A DNA stretch of 64,000 bases from Channallabes apus (lineage: Eukaryota > Chordata > Actinopteri > Siluriformes > Clariidae). A model generated the notes under the pieces. The model was not told the DNA's origin. It saw nothing but the letters and a program-made list of their open reading frames with translations, and did not search any database. The stretch's first letter is position 1; each line of letters begins with the position of its first letter. The stretch is from NCBI GenBank assembly GCA_030522415.1, contig CM060107.1, positions 5,196,847-5,260,846 of the forward strand. The letters run 5' to 3'. Of this stretch, positions 22,671 through 33,721 are shown in pieces. A program made the translations under genes and the position numbers.

Positions 22671-24209
22671 TTCAATTCAATTCAATTCAGTTTTATTTGT
22701 ATAGCGCTTTTAACAATTGACATTGTCTCAAAACAGCTTTACACAATCAAAAGAATTATTTACGTTTGTATGGAATGTGAATATGTATGAATCAAAATGT
22801 TCAGATATTCCCTGGCGAGCAAGCCCGAGGGCGACAGTGGCAAGGAAAAACTCCCTGAGACGGTAATAGGAAGAAACCTTGAGAGGAACCAGACTCGACA
22901 GGGAACCCATCCTCATCTGGGTGAAACAGATAGCAGGAAATGATCTGCATTTATACAGTGTTAAGTGTTAGGTTCAGCTATAATAGTTGATGTTAATTGA
23001 TGTTATAATACTTGATGTAAAATGGAGTCCAGTAGTTATTCGAGACTCAGATAGACTTGTAGAAAGTTCCAGTCCTGAACTATCGAATTGTCAAGTCCTC
23101 AGAGAAACAGCTGACAACACCAGTCGAGGCCAGAACCATCTTCTAAGTATAGAGAATCATCCCCAGACACCAGACGCATCCTAAAGAGACACACGGGGCA
23201 TCCATGCGATGAGACCTCCAACCAGAAACCGGGTACCAGGATGGATCAGACAGGTCCGGAGGGCAGTGGGAGTCTGGATCACTGGCAGCTCAGGAACCAC
23301 ATGTGTAGCTCGACAGAGAGAGAGAGAGAAAGAGTGAAAGGGGGAGACAGGGGGAGAGAGGAAAGAGAAAGAGGGGGAGGAAGAGAAGAGGAGGAGAGAT
23401 TGCAATTAGGTATGGTCACAGTCACAATGTCTAATGTGAATGTATATTTACTGTAGAGTGCAAGCAGGGACTCCGGCAGGACTAACTATGACAGCATAAC
23501 TAAAAGGGAGAGCCAGAAGGAAACACAAACATGAGGGCTCCCTGAGATGTAAAGCAAACAATCACCTCACCGTCAACAAACCTGAGTGATCAAATGAGAC
23601 TGAGGAAGACAGCATCTAAAACATACCAGTTCACCATAATACTCTACGTCCATGAGTCCCCCAGATCTGCTCCTTTACCTTATGGCAAATCTATTTATAA
23701 AAATGCTTGGCTAAATAAATAGGTTTTTAGCCTAGACTTAAACACTGAGACTGTGTCTGAGTCCCGAACACTATTTGGAAGACTATTCCATAATTTTGGG
23801 GCTTTGTAAGAAAAAGCTCTGCCCCCAGCTGTAGTTTTCATAATACGCGGTACTGATAAGCAGCCTGCATCCTTTGACCGAAGTAGGCGTGGCGGATCGT
23901 AAGACACTAGCAGTTCGCTCAGATACTGCGGCGCGAGACCATTTAATGCCTTATATGTCAAGAGTAGTATTTTAAAATCAATGCGAAATTTCACAGGGAG
24001 CCAATGCAGTGAAGATAGGATAGGGGTGATGTGCTCATATCTTCTAGTTCTAGTGAGGACTCTCGCTGCTGCATTTTGGACTAGCTGAAGCTTGTTTATG
24101 CACCTAACTGAACAACCAGACAGTAAGGCATTACAATAGTCCAACCTAGAAGTGATAAAAGCATGAACTAGTTTTTCTGCATCATTTAGCGACAATATAT
24201 TCTTATAAG
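22671..24209 (-). mobile_element. L2 3' end nested inside the other LINE
   Basis: It carries the AATTCAATTCAATTCAATTC tail and the 3' untranslated region shared with the L2 at 30.85 kb. The 5' end is truncated near 24207. GTGCATAAT (22663-22671) and GGGCATAAT (24209-24217) flank it as a near-perfect target duplication. Confidence 0.85.
23695..24198 (-). pseudogene. L2 ORF2 C-terminal fragment
   Basis: The minus-strand frame starts at [20 protein letters not shown] and ends at the stop at 23695 ([14 protein letters not shown]). It matches the last third of the ORF2 at 28259-29848 almost residue for residue. Being 5'-truncated it lacks the endonuclease and the catalytic reverse transcriptase motifs. 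It is open throughout, which suggests a young insertion. Confidence 0.88.
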
Positions 24210-24381
24210 GGCATAATAAAATATTGCAAAAATATAGAAATATGGTATTAAAGTGTCAGTGGTTGTGCAAATATGCATGAAGGTGACATGTGCAATTGTC
24301 CAGATGTATGAGTATTTAGTGCAAGTGTGTATGAATGTGTCCATGATTGTCCAGTCAGTGTTGTGAGCTTAAAAGATGTTA

Positions 24382-24790
24382 TTAGTCCTGTGTGGAGGTG
24401 TGATTGAGAGACCTTATCGCCTGCGGGAAGAAGCTCCTCCTCAGTCTCTCTGTGTTGGCCTTTAGGGAGCGGAATCTCTTCCCAGACCGCAACAAAGAGA
24501 ACAGTCCATTACTGGGGTGACTGAGGTCCTTCATGATCTTCCTGGCCTTAGTCCAGCACCGCTTGCTGTAGATGGAGTGCAGGTCAGGGAGCTCAGTGCG
24601 GATGATGCGTTCGGCTGATCGCACCACCCTCTGTAGAGCTCGTCTGTCCTGCATGGTGCTGTTCCCGAACCAGGTCGTGATGTTTCCCGTCAGGATGCTC
24701 TCTATGGTGCAGGAGTAGAAGTTCCTGAGCACCTTGGAGGGCAGTCTAAAGTCTCTCAAGCGTCTGAGGTGGTAGAGACGCTGCCGGGCT
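24382..24790 (-). pseudogene. LINE ORF2 C-terminal fragment
   Basis: From about 24790 the minus strand reads through MRDFRLPSKVLRNFYSCTIE, ITTWFGNSTMQDRRALQRVV, DLHSIYSKRCWTKARKIMKD and ERLRRSFFPQAIRSLN to a stop at 24382. This is the conserved C-terminal region after the reverse transcriptase in CR1/Rex-type LINEs. A related but distinct family member lies at 44.46-45.40 kb. The element is 5'-truncated, so there is no catalytic domain. Confidence 0.85.
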
Positions 24791-25397
24791 TTTTTCTCGA
24801 GGGTATGCGCACAACAACACCGTTTTTAGTCGTATCATCGAGACCAAATTATTTCTTCTTCAACAACTCGGGGCTCTCGCCCTTTGGTAACGTTTATTCT
24901 TCTTCTCTTTAAAATTACCTTAAAACTAACAAGTTCGGTAGTCCTCAGTCATTAAAAATGCTCCAAGTTTTTACCAAAGTGAATAAATGTTTCACTGTTT
25001 GCCCCTGGGTAATAATAAATACATTCTCCCTGTCTTAATAGTTACGCACAAACACCTTGAAATGAGTCCCCTCACCAAGCATATTTTTCAAATAAAACAC
25101 ACTGAACAAATTCTTACAATAAATAAATACATATATAAATAAATACGTATATAAATGAATAAATATGTATATAAATAAATACGTATATAAATGAATAAAT
25201 ATGTATATAAATAAATACGTATATAAATAAATGAATGAATGAAACGATGTCTAACGCATAAGCCCCTCCCTTTTTATCAAGAACCTCCTGGTCATAAAAA
25301 TTCCTAAAGGTCATTCAAAGGTCAAAAAAGCACTTAAGGGGGCAATAAAACTGTCAAAATCGAGTTTGACGAAAGCTTGTTAGGATATATTTTTTCT

Positions 25398-25735
25398 GGG
25401 TAGTTACAGATTAAGTGGGTCTGTTGTCAGACTGTGAGCTATATTGCAACAAATAAGAGCAGCACCTTCCTGAGTGGGATTTACACCATCCCAGTCTAAC
25501 AGGACAGCTTTATCCTCAAAGGTCTTCCATTTGTCTATAAAGCTCAGATTTCAGAGCACCGCCTCAACATCCAGCGGCTCAGGGACCATGTAAGCGATGT
25601 TGCCCCGTCACATCGGGATGGAGTCAGAGCATACAGTACTACTACATGGGACATCACAACAAATTCAAACTCCTCCCTACAGTTAATCCGACTAACCTCT
25701 TACTGACAAAGGTGTGTATCGTTAACTCCAGCGTG
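25398..25735 (-). pseudogene. Old L2 ORF1 fragment (esterase-like end), minus strand
   Basis: The minus strand aligns with 26450-26790 of the full L2. A GAGTTAACGATAC word corresponds to the GxND block, FIDKWKTFEDKAVLL to FIDNWKTFEGKAGLL, and DWDGVNPTQ to the D-G-A-H-P block. The His of that block is replaced here, so the relic could not be a working hydrolase. It continues the old L2 copy at 19310-20040. Its paralogue is 63018-63355. Confidence 0.7.
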
Positions 25736-25884
25736 TATTCTACTATTCTACTAATAGTATTGATACTATTCGGCTTCGCCTTTTTTTCTGCAATTTTTGG
25801 AGAACGCGCGAGTTTCCTCGTCTAAGAACAACAAACGGAATTCATCTCCAAACAACTAAAACTCCAACACAGAGGTACGTTATA

Positions 25885-26793
25885 ATGTCTACCGTTCAGC
25901 TCGTTCAGTGTGTGGAGTGCAGGATGTTTAGACAATCTTCCTCTGTCATTAGCAATAACTTTATTTGTGATAGGTGTGTGTTAGTGAGCACTCTGACGGA
26001 GAAGATATCAGCATTAGAGGAGCGCATCCAGACTTTAGAGAGGGTTAGACAGTGTGAGAGCAGCGTTATTCCCGTAGCGGACAGTCTGGGTGCCACAGGA
26101 GGAGATAAACAGCCCCCGACTCCGGCATTAGAGCCCTCACAGCGGGGCGAGTGGGTGATGACTCGGCGGCATACTCGTTCAGCCAAAGCTAACGCTAAGG
26201 CTAGCCCACCGGAGCACACCACCTCTGCGCCTCACGTGTCCAACAGGTTTGCTCTCCTCAGTGATGCACCCGCTGAGAAACCTGAAAGAGCTCTGGTTAT
26301 AGGAGACTCTATACTGAGGCACGTGACATTAGTTAGACCTTTAGGGGTGCCAGCGGCAGTGGTTAGGTGTATCCCGGGAGCCAGAGCACCGGACATAGCG
26401 GGTAATCTTAGGGCTCTAGGACAGCACAGGTTCTCTAAGATGCATGCTGTACATGCTGGAGCTAACGATATACGCCTTCGTCAGTCAGAGGTTAGTAAGA
26501 GTAACTTTACAGAGGTGTTTAAATTAGCGAAGGCGATGTCCGATGAAGTAATATGCTCTGGTCCCATCCCAATGAGACGTGGCGACATAGCTTTCAGCAG
26601 GTTATGGTCGCTGAACTGCTGGATGTCCAGGTGGTGCTCCGAAAATAATGTGGGCTTTATAGATAATTGGAAGACCTTTGAGGGCAAAGCTGGCCTGTTA
26701 GGGCGGGACGGTGCCCATCCCACTCGGGAAGGTGCTGCTCTCATTTCCTGTAGTATAGCTCATAGTCTCAGTAGAGGTCTAGTTAATCGGTGA
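25885..26793 (+). CDS. L2 ORF1 protein: zinc-ribbon-like N-terminus, coiled coil, SGNH esterase domain
   Basis: This is an intact frame of 302 codons. The N-terminus has four cysteines in a C9-x2-C12 ... C28-x2-C31 pattern, followed by a short coiled-coil stretch (LTEKISALEERIQTLERV). From about residue 136 comes an SGNH-hydrolase-like domain: GDS at 140-142 (nucleophile Ser), GAND at 192-195 and DGAHP at 275-279 (acid and His). In CR1/L2 elements ORF1 proteins with an esterase domain are known and are thought to bind RNA or lipid, and all the key residues are present here. The frame ends 88 bp before the ORF2 start. It is a transposon protein, not a host gene. Whether it is expressed cannot be told from sequence. 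Confidence 0.9.
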   Translation: MSTVQLVQCVECRMFRQSSSVISNNFICDRCVLVSTLTEKISALEERIQTLERVRQCESSVIPVADSLGATGGDKQPPTPALEPSQRGEWVMTRRHTRSAKANAKASPPEHTTSAPHVSNRFALLSDAPAEKPERALVIGDSILRHVTLVRPLGVPAAVVRCIPGARAPDIAGNLRALGQHRFSKMHAVHAGANDIRLRQSEVSKSNFTEVFKLAKAMSDEVICSGPIPMRRGDIAFSRLWSLNCWMSRWCSENNVGFIDNWKTFEGKAGLLGRDGAHPTREGAALISCSIAHSLSRGLVNR

Positions 26794-26881
26794 CAATCCA
26801 GAGCCCAGGCCAGGGAGCAGACAGACAGGCTAAACCAACCGTCTGCTAGCTGCATAGAGTCGTCACTCAGGGTTCACCAAA

Positions 26882-29848
26882 TTGAGACTGTGTCTGTTCC
26901 CCGATCTAAGCAAAAATGTAGAAAGACTCAAAGTCTGTTTCAATAATCTAATTAACATAAAGTCCACAAACTCCGATCATACTGAATGCGCAGCCGGCAC
27001 CTCTGATCTGCAGCTAGGACTGTTAAATATTAGATCTCTCGGATCAAAAGCGGTTATTGTTAATGAAATTATCACAGATCAGGCGTTTGATATACTCTGT
27101 TTAACTGAAACATGGGTTAAACAGGACGAGTATGTAGCTCTAAATGAAGCTAGTCCTCCTGGGTACAGCTACATACACCAGCCTCGGTTAACTGATAGAG
27201 GAGGAGGCGTCGCAGTTATTCATAATGATAATCTGTCTATCGTACAAAAACACGGACACAAATTTAACTCATTTGAAATTCTTTATAGTAACATAAGTGT
27301 ACTTAAGTATATTAAATCAGCTCAGTCGATTCCACTAATTATAATTTACAGACCTCCAGGGCCGTATTCTGAATTTCTTAGTGAATTTGCGGATTTCATT
27401 TCAGGCCTGGTCGTTTCTGTAGACAAAGCGTTAATTGCCGGAGATTTTAACATTCATTTTGAGAATACAGAAGACCCTCTGGGAACAGCATTTATGTCCA
27501 TACTGGACTCCGTAGGCGTAAATCAGTGTGTAGTAGGACCCACTCATAAAGCAGGTCACACTTTAGACTTAATAATATTTTTCGGATTAAGAAATGTATT
27601 CACAATTCCACTGTCTGAAATTATCTCAGATCACTATCTTGTCTCCATTCAAGTGTGTCACAGTGATAATGTACACACAGCACCGCGCTACCGTATTAAA
27701 CGTACTTTCACATCAACTACCACACAGAGTTTTATCAGTAATCTCCCAAAGTTACCAACTTCGATTAGGTCACCGTCTGACCCCACAGAACTCGATCAGG
27801 CGACTGAATATTTAGAGTCGACGTTTCGTTGTACCTTAGATAATGTAGCTCCAGCTAAAAGAAAAATTATTAGAGATAAGAAACTCGCTCCCTGGTATAA
27901 CGATCACACACGCACTTTAAAACAGACCGCTCGGAAATTAGAGCGTAAATGGCGTCAAACTACTGTAAATTGTTAGTATTTCAAATAGCATGGAAAGAGA
28001 GCATCCTGAACTATAGGAAAGCTCTTAGTGTAGCGAGATCAACGTATCTCTCCACTCTTATAGAAGAAAATAAAAATAATCCTAGATTTTTATTTAATAC
28101 CGTAGCCAAATTAACCAGAAATAAGGCCACTACAGAAATCTCCACAACAACATCATGCAATAGTGAGGACTTCATGAACTTTTTTAATAATAAAATTGTA
28201 AATATCAGGCATAAAATTGAGGCTTTGAAATGTAATTTATACAGATGTTATCCTAGCCATGTCAGATTCAAACCTAGAATACTTTACTCCCCTTGAAGAG
28301 AATGAACTAATTTCACTAATCTCTTCTGCAAATTCATCAACCTGTATATTAGATCCTATACCGACACATTTTCTTAAACAGATAGTACCAGTAATAACAG
28401 AACCGCTGTTGAGAATAATTAATTCCTCACTCAGCATTGGTTATGTTCCAAAATCTTTTAAATTAGCAGTTATCAAACCAATAATTAAGAAACCTGACCT
28501 CGACCCCTGGCAGCTGTCCAGTTACAGGCCAATATCAAACCTCCCCTTTATCTCTAAGATTCTGGAAAAGATAGTAGCGGAGCAGCTATGCTCATATCTA
28601 CATAGAAATGGCATACATGAACTGTATCAGTCAGGATTTAGGCCTCATCACAGCACAGAAACAGCACTCGTTAAAGTAGTAAATGACCTCCTATTGGCCT
28701 CTGATCAGGGTTGTGTAACTATGCTTGTATTACTCGACCTCAGTGCAGCTTTTTACACCATTGATCATGCTATTCTTCTTCACAGATTGGAAAATGTAGT
28801 AGGAATTAAGGGTACAGCCCTCTCCTGGCTCAGATCCTATTTGACCAATCGTTATCAGTATGTAGACTTAAATGGTGATTATTCTGCATGTTCTCTAGTG
28901 GAGTTTGGCGTTCCGCAGGGTTCAGTTTTAGGCCCACTGCTTTTCTCCCTTTACATGCTTCCTCTGGGCAACATAATCCGTAAGCATGGTATTAGTTTTC
29001 ATTGTTATGCTGATGACACACCACTATACGTCTCAACAAATCCTGATGAGAAAAACCATCTTACTAAAGTTGAGCAATGTGTGCAGGACATAAGAAATTG
29101 GATGCTAATTAACTTCCTTCTGCTTAATCCGGATAAGACAGAAGTTCTAGTCATAGGACCGCATACAGCTATAAGTAAAATCTTAGATCACACCGTAACT
29201 TTAGATGGCCTTTCTGTTCCATCAAGTGCAACAGTAAAAGACCTCGGCGTGATTATAGATTCCAGCCTTTCATTTGAAGCTCATGTAGATAATATCACCA
29301 GGATAGCATTCTTTCACCTCAGAAATATTGCCAAGATAAGAAATATATTGTCGCTAAACGATGCAGAAAAACTAGTTCATGCATTTATCACTTCTAGGTT
29401 GGACTATTGTAATGCCTTGCTGACTGGTTGTTCAGCTAGGTGCATAAACAAGCTTCAGCTAGTCCAGAATGCAGCAGCGAGAGTCCTCACTAGAACCAGA
29501 AGATATGAGCACATCACTCCTATCCTATCTTCACTACATTGGCTCCCTGTGAAATTTCGCATTGATTTTAAAATACTACTCTTGACATATAAAGCATTAA
29601 ATGGTCTCACACCGCAGTATCTGAGCGAACTGCTAGTGTCTTACGATCCGTCACGCCTACTTCGGTCAAAGGATGTAGGTTGCTTGTCAGTACCGCGTAT
29701 TATGAAAACTACAGCTGGGGGCAGAGCTTTATCTTACAAAGCCCCAAAATTATGGAATAGTCTTCCAAATAGTGTTCGGGACTCAGACACAGTCTCAGTG
29801 TTTAAGTCTAGGCTAAAAACCTATTTATTTAGCCAAGCATGTTTATAA
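26882..29848 (+). pseudogene. L2 ORF2 (endonuclease and reverse transcriptase), two frameshifts
   Basis: The endonuclease occupies 26882-27830 (LLNIRSLGSKAVIVNE, CLTETWVKQDEYV, GGVAVIHND, IAGDFNIHFEN, ISDHYLVSI). Near 27965 the frame is lost. The adjacent frame carries ESILNYRKALSVARSTYLST to about 28240, then the first frame returns. The reverse transcriptase runs from 28259 (529 codons): [32 protein letters not shown] (motif A), [25 protein letters not shown] (YADD) and the L2 C-terminal region ending [10 protein letters not shown]. In motif A the usual AFD reads AFY, while the metal-binding Asp before it is kept. The two compensating frameshifts probably make this copy unable to move on its own. 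Confidence 0.92.
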
Positions 29849-31235
29849 ATAGATTTGCCATAAGGTAAAGGAGCAGATCTGGGGGACTCATGGACGTAGA
29901 GTATTATGGTGAACTGGTATGTTTAGATGCTGTCTTCCTCACTCTCATTTGATCACTCAGGTTTGTTGACGGTGAGGTGATTGTTTGCTTTACATCTCAG
30001 TTCCCCCTCATGTTTGTGTTTCCTTCTGGCTCTCCCTTTTAGTTATGCTGTCATAGTTAGTCCTGCCGGAGTCCCTGCTTGCACTCTACAGTAAATATAC
30101 ATTCACATTATACATTGTGACTGTGACCATACCTAATTGCAATCTCTCCTCCTCTTCTCTTTCTCCCCCTCTTTCTCTTTCCTCTCTCCCCCTGTCTCCC
30201 CCTTTTACTCTTTCTCTCTCTCTCTCTGTCGAGCTACACATGTCATTCCTGAGCTGCCAGTGATCCAGACTCCCTCTGCCCTCCGGACCTGTCTGATCCA
30301 TCCTGGTGCCCCGTTTCTGGTTGGAGGTCTCGTCGCATGGATGCCCCGTGTGTCTCTTTGGGATGCATCTGGTGTCTGGGGATGATTCTATCTACTTAGA
30401 AGATGGTTCTGGCCTCGGCTGGTGTTGTCAGCTGTTTCTCTGAGGACTTGACAATTCGATAGTTCAGGACTGGAACTTTCTACAAGTCTATCTGAGTTTC
30501 CAATAACTACTGGACTCCATTTTAACATCAATTAACATCAACTATTATAGCTGAACCTAACACTTAACACTGTATAAATGCAGATAATTTCCTGCTATCT
30601 GTTTCACCCTGATGAGGATGGGTTCCCTGTTGAGTCTGGTTCCTCTCAAGGTTTCTTCCTATTACCATCTCAGGGAGTTTTTTACCTTGCCACTGTCGCC
30701 CTTGGGCTTGCTCACCAGGGACTATCTGAACATTTTGATTCATACACATTCACATTCCATACAAACTTAAATAATTCTTTTGATTGTGTAAAGCTGTTTT
30801 GAGACAATGTCAATTTTTAAAAGCGTTATACAAATAAAACTGAATTGAATATTCTGAAGAATTAAGAGATTAAATAATGTTCAGATCAGCAGAACTTTAA
30901 AAAGTCTGGACTGTCAGATGTGTTACAGGTACGAAATAAATAAAAATACAAAAAAAAAATGTATCACAGCATTCAAAATTAAATAAAGTATTTGGCATTG
31001 AAAAAAAACACTCATTTATTTTGCATAGGTTATTTGCTTAATTCAACAAGTTCGTAAAACATGTATGTAAAAACCTAGGAGATTTAAGTAGGAGATTGTT
31101 CTACTTATTTATTTTGGATAATTCTGTCCACAACCTACATGTAAAAAATATCTTTGTCAACATGAAAACGCAAAAAGCCCTGTTAAGTGCTGGTAGGAGC
31201 CTCCATAATCAGGGAGCCAATCAGAAGCCTAGACA

Positions 31236-31466
31236 AAATATTTTTAGGTTTACTGAATATTGATATATGAAAAAAAACCCTCCAATACAGAATAATACCA
31301 CAGAGAGACATCCATGTGCACGAGCCTTTACTAAAACCAGGTGAGGCGCCGAATGAGTCAGTCACGTGATTCCAGCAAAAGCGAAAGGACACACGCCTTG
31401 AGGCTTCAAGCATACTGATAGTGAAAGTAAATTTCCCTGAATCACGGATTCGCTCGTCTCTTAGTA
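31236..31466. other. Junction between block Y copy A and block X copy 2
   Basis: No gene or repeat end was recognised. This would be the boundary of the proposed tandem X-Y duplication. Confidence 0.4.
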
Positions 31467-31765
31467 GACGAGTAAATGTCACCGGACTCTGTTAGTGAAT
31501 TTCTGCCACAAATCTGAACCTGGATGCCGGAGCTCGAATATCGAACGTCGGGCTTCACCGAGGTGAGTTTTGGTTGAGTTCTGATCTTCAGTCTTCCATT
31601 GTGTACATTAGTGTTTTAAGCGCAGAGTGAATTCCGTTGTTTGTATCTGACTTCCTTCTTTTCATATCTAGTTATTCGTGCCACCGTGAGCCCTTATTTT
31701 ATTAGTGGATGTTACAGTCCGTGTAGCAGCAGCACTGCGGAAAATAACACTATAGAGCTTCACTA

Positions 31766-33386
31766 CAGTGGTGTGAAAAACTATTTGCCCCCTTCCTGAT
31801 TTCTTATTCTTTTGCATGTTTGTCACACTTAAATGTTTCTGCTCATCAAAAACCGTTAACTATTAGTCAAAGATACCATAATTGAACACAAAATGCAGTT
31901 TTAAAATGAAGGTTTACATTATTAAGGGAGAAAAAAAACTCCAAATCTACATGGCCCTGTGTGAAAAAGTGATTGCCCCCCTTGTTAAAAAATAACTTAA
32001 CTGTGGTTTATCACACCCGAGTTCAATTTCTGTAGTCACCCCCAGGCCTGATTACTGCCACACCTCTTTCAATCAAGAAATCACTTAAATAGGAGCTACC
32101 TGACACAGAGAAGTAGACCAAAAGCACCTCAAAAGCTAGACATCAAGCCAAGATCCAAAGAAATTCAGGAACAAATGAGAACAAAAGTAATTGAGATCTA
32201 TCAGTCTGGTAAAGGTTATAAAGCCATTTCTAAAGCTTCGGGACTCCAGCGAACCACAGTGAGAGCCATTATCCACAAATGGCAAAAACATGGAACAGTG
32301 GTGAACCTTCCCAGGAGTGGCCGGCCGACCAAAATTACCCCAAGAGCGCAGAGACAACTCATCCGAGAGGCCACAAAAGACCCCAGGACAACATCTAAAG
32401 AACTGCAGGCCTCACTTGCCTCAATTAAGGTCAGTGTTCACGACTCCACCATAAGAAAGAGACTGGGCAAAAACGGCCTGCATGGCAGATTTCCAAGGCT
32501 CAAACCACTTTTAAGCGAAAAGAACATTAAGGCTCGTCTCAATTTTGCTAAAAAAACATCTCAATGATTGCCAAGACTTTTGGGAAAATACCTTGTGGAC
32601 CGACGAGACAAAAGTTGAACTTTTTGGAAGGTGCATGTCCCGTTACATCTGGCGTAAAAGTAACACAGCATTTCAGAAAAAGAACATCATACCAACAGTA
32701 AAATATGGTGGTGGTAGTGTGATGGTCTGGGGTGGTTTTGCTGTTTCAGGACCTGGAAGGCTTGCTGTGATAGATGGAACCATGAATTCTACTGTCTACC
32801 AAAAAATCCTGAAGGAGAATGTCCGGCCATCTGTTCGTCAACTCAAGCTGAAGCGATCTTGGGTGCTGCAGCAGGACAATGACCCAAAACACACCAGCAA
32901 ATCCACCTCTGAATGGCTGAAGAAAAACAAAATGAAGACTTTGGAGTGGCCTAGTCAAAGTCCTGACCTGAATCCTATTGAGATGTTGTGGCATGACCTT
33001 AAAAAGGCGGTTCATGCTAGAAAACCCTCAAATAAAGCTGAATTACAACAATTCTGCAAAGATGAGTGGGCCAAAATTCCTCCAGAGCGCTGTAAAAGAC
33101 TCGTTGCAAGTTATCGCAAACACTTGATTGCAGTTATTGCTGCTAAGGGTGGCCCAACCAGTTATTAGGTTCAGGGGGCAATTACTTTTTCACACAGGGC
33201 CATGTAGGTTTGGATTTTTTTTCTCCCTAAATAATAAAACCCCTCATTTAAAAACTGCATTTTGTGTTTACTTGTGTTATCTTTGACTAATAGTTAAATG
33301 TGTTTGATGATCAGAAACATTTTGTGTGACAAACATGCAAAAGAATAAGAAATCAGGAGGGGGGCAAATAGTTTTTCACACCACTG
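31766..33386 (+). mobile_element. Tc1-like transposon, copy 2
   Basis: It has the same terminal inverted repeats as copies 1 and 3 and TA on both sides (31764-31765 and 33387-33388). The length is 1621 bp, one more than the others. It entered block X copy 2, where copy 1 of the block (near 9108) has no element. Confidence 0.95.
32145..33168 (+). pseudogene. Tc1-like transposase, copy 2, start codon lost and frameshifted
   Basis: Where copies 1 and 3 have the ATG of MPRSKEIQ, this copy has AAG at 32145-32147. The helix-turn-helix half (GKGYKAISKASGLQRTTVRA, GRPTKITPRAQRQ) is open. One extra A in the run at about 32551-32557 shifts the frame just before the catalytic half. The second half then reads WTDETKVELFG (first Asp), LQQDNDPKHTS (second Asp) and NPIEMLWHDLKK (Glu) to the stop at 33168. 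Two independent lesions make it inactive. Confidence 0.93.
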
Positions 33387-33721
33387 TATGTGTAGTTTTG
33401 GGACGAAGCAGAACTGAAATGAACAGTTTTGTTCACGCCCTGTTAGTCAGCCATCTTACCGGAGAATGTTTGGTGAGACGCAGTATATTAATGTATATTT
33501 TTATACGCCGCAGTTAAACTGGTGATATGATTTTGTCTACTCTGTCAGTTTATGTATTGCTGCTTTATTTAGTAATACTTTGAATCGTGTCAGTGTGGGT
33601 TTTATTTACGGTTTAATGACTGGTTAGTGTTAGCAATTAGCTTGTTAGCAACTAGTGCGTTAATGGTTATCACCAAGCCATTCAGCAACTTCTCTGCATG
33701 AGGCTAATTATGGTCAGTGTC

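Larger units (their letters stand above)
22469..24794 (-). mobile_element. Rex/CR1-like LINE 3' end inserted in the right arm of the fold-back element
   Basis: The 3' untranslated end (plus strand CAAATTCAAATTTCATTAGT, then ATGCAGTGAAATGC) is at 22469-22670 and the coding end at 24208-24794. The fold-back arm reads continuously on either side (CTTGTACTTTT and CTCGAGGGTATGCG), with CTTTT repeated as a short target duplication. An L2 3' end at 22671-24207 splits this LINE. Confidence 0.8.
20041..25397. mobile_element. Fold-back element with terminal inverted repeats of about 690 bp, non-autonomous
   Basis: The left arm (20041-20727) starts AAAAATATATCCTAACAAGC. It is repeated inverted as the right arm, in two pieces (22349-22469 and 24795-25397), because a LINE later entered the right arm. 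Copy B of block Y shows the empty site, which reads CTCTGGGTAGTTACAG. TCTGGG stands on both sides here, so the duplication is 3 to 6 bp depending on how the end is drawn. A 20-bp-type AT minisatellite lies in each arm and is longer on the right. The 1.6-kb core (20728-22348) has no transposase. I cannot assign a superfamily. Confidence 0.85.
25736..30848 (+). mobile_element. Near full-length L2 LINE, plus strand
   Basis: The 5' end is near 25736. A short untranslated leader, ORF1 and ORF2 follow, then a 3' untranslated region with a TCTC-rich tract near 30150-30230, ending in ACTGAATTGAAT. Copy B of block Y is continuous across the site. TATTCT on both sides (about 25733-25738 and 30848-30853) is the likely target duplication. 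The length of 5.1 kb with two ORFs fits a complete L2/Maui-type element. Confidence 0.9.
11105..31235. repeat. Block Y, copy A (segmental paralogue of 58640-63740)
   Basis: The homologous pieces are 11105-11840, 12009-12051, 15314-15605, 17229-20040, 25398-25735 and 30849-31235. They match 58640-63740 in the same order and orientation, with scattered substitutions. What lies between them in copy A is extra: an L2-like LINE, a Tc1 element, a fold-back element and a near full-length L2. Each is missing from copy B, where the flanks are continuous. Homology stops near 31235 and 63740, just after AATCAGGGAGCCAATCAGAA. Confidence 0.85.

Noticed and set aside
20041..25397. Polinton/Maverick identity for the fold-back element
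   Set aside because: A 6-bp duplication and long inverted arms would fit, but the ends do not start with AG, the length is far too short and no polymerase, integrase or capsid gene is seen.
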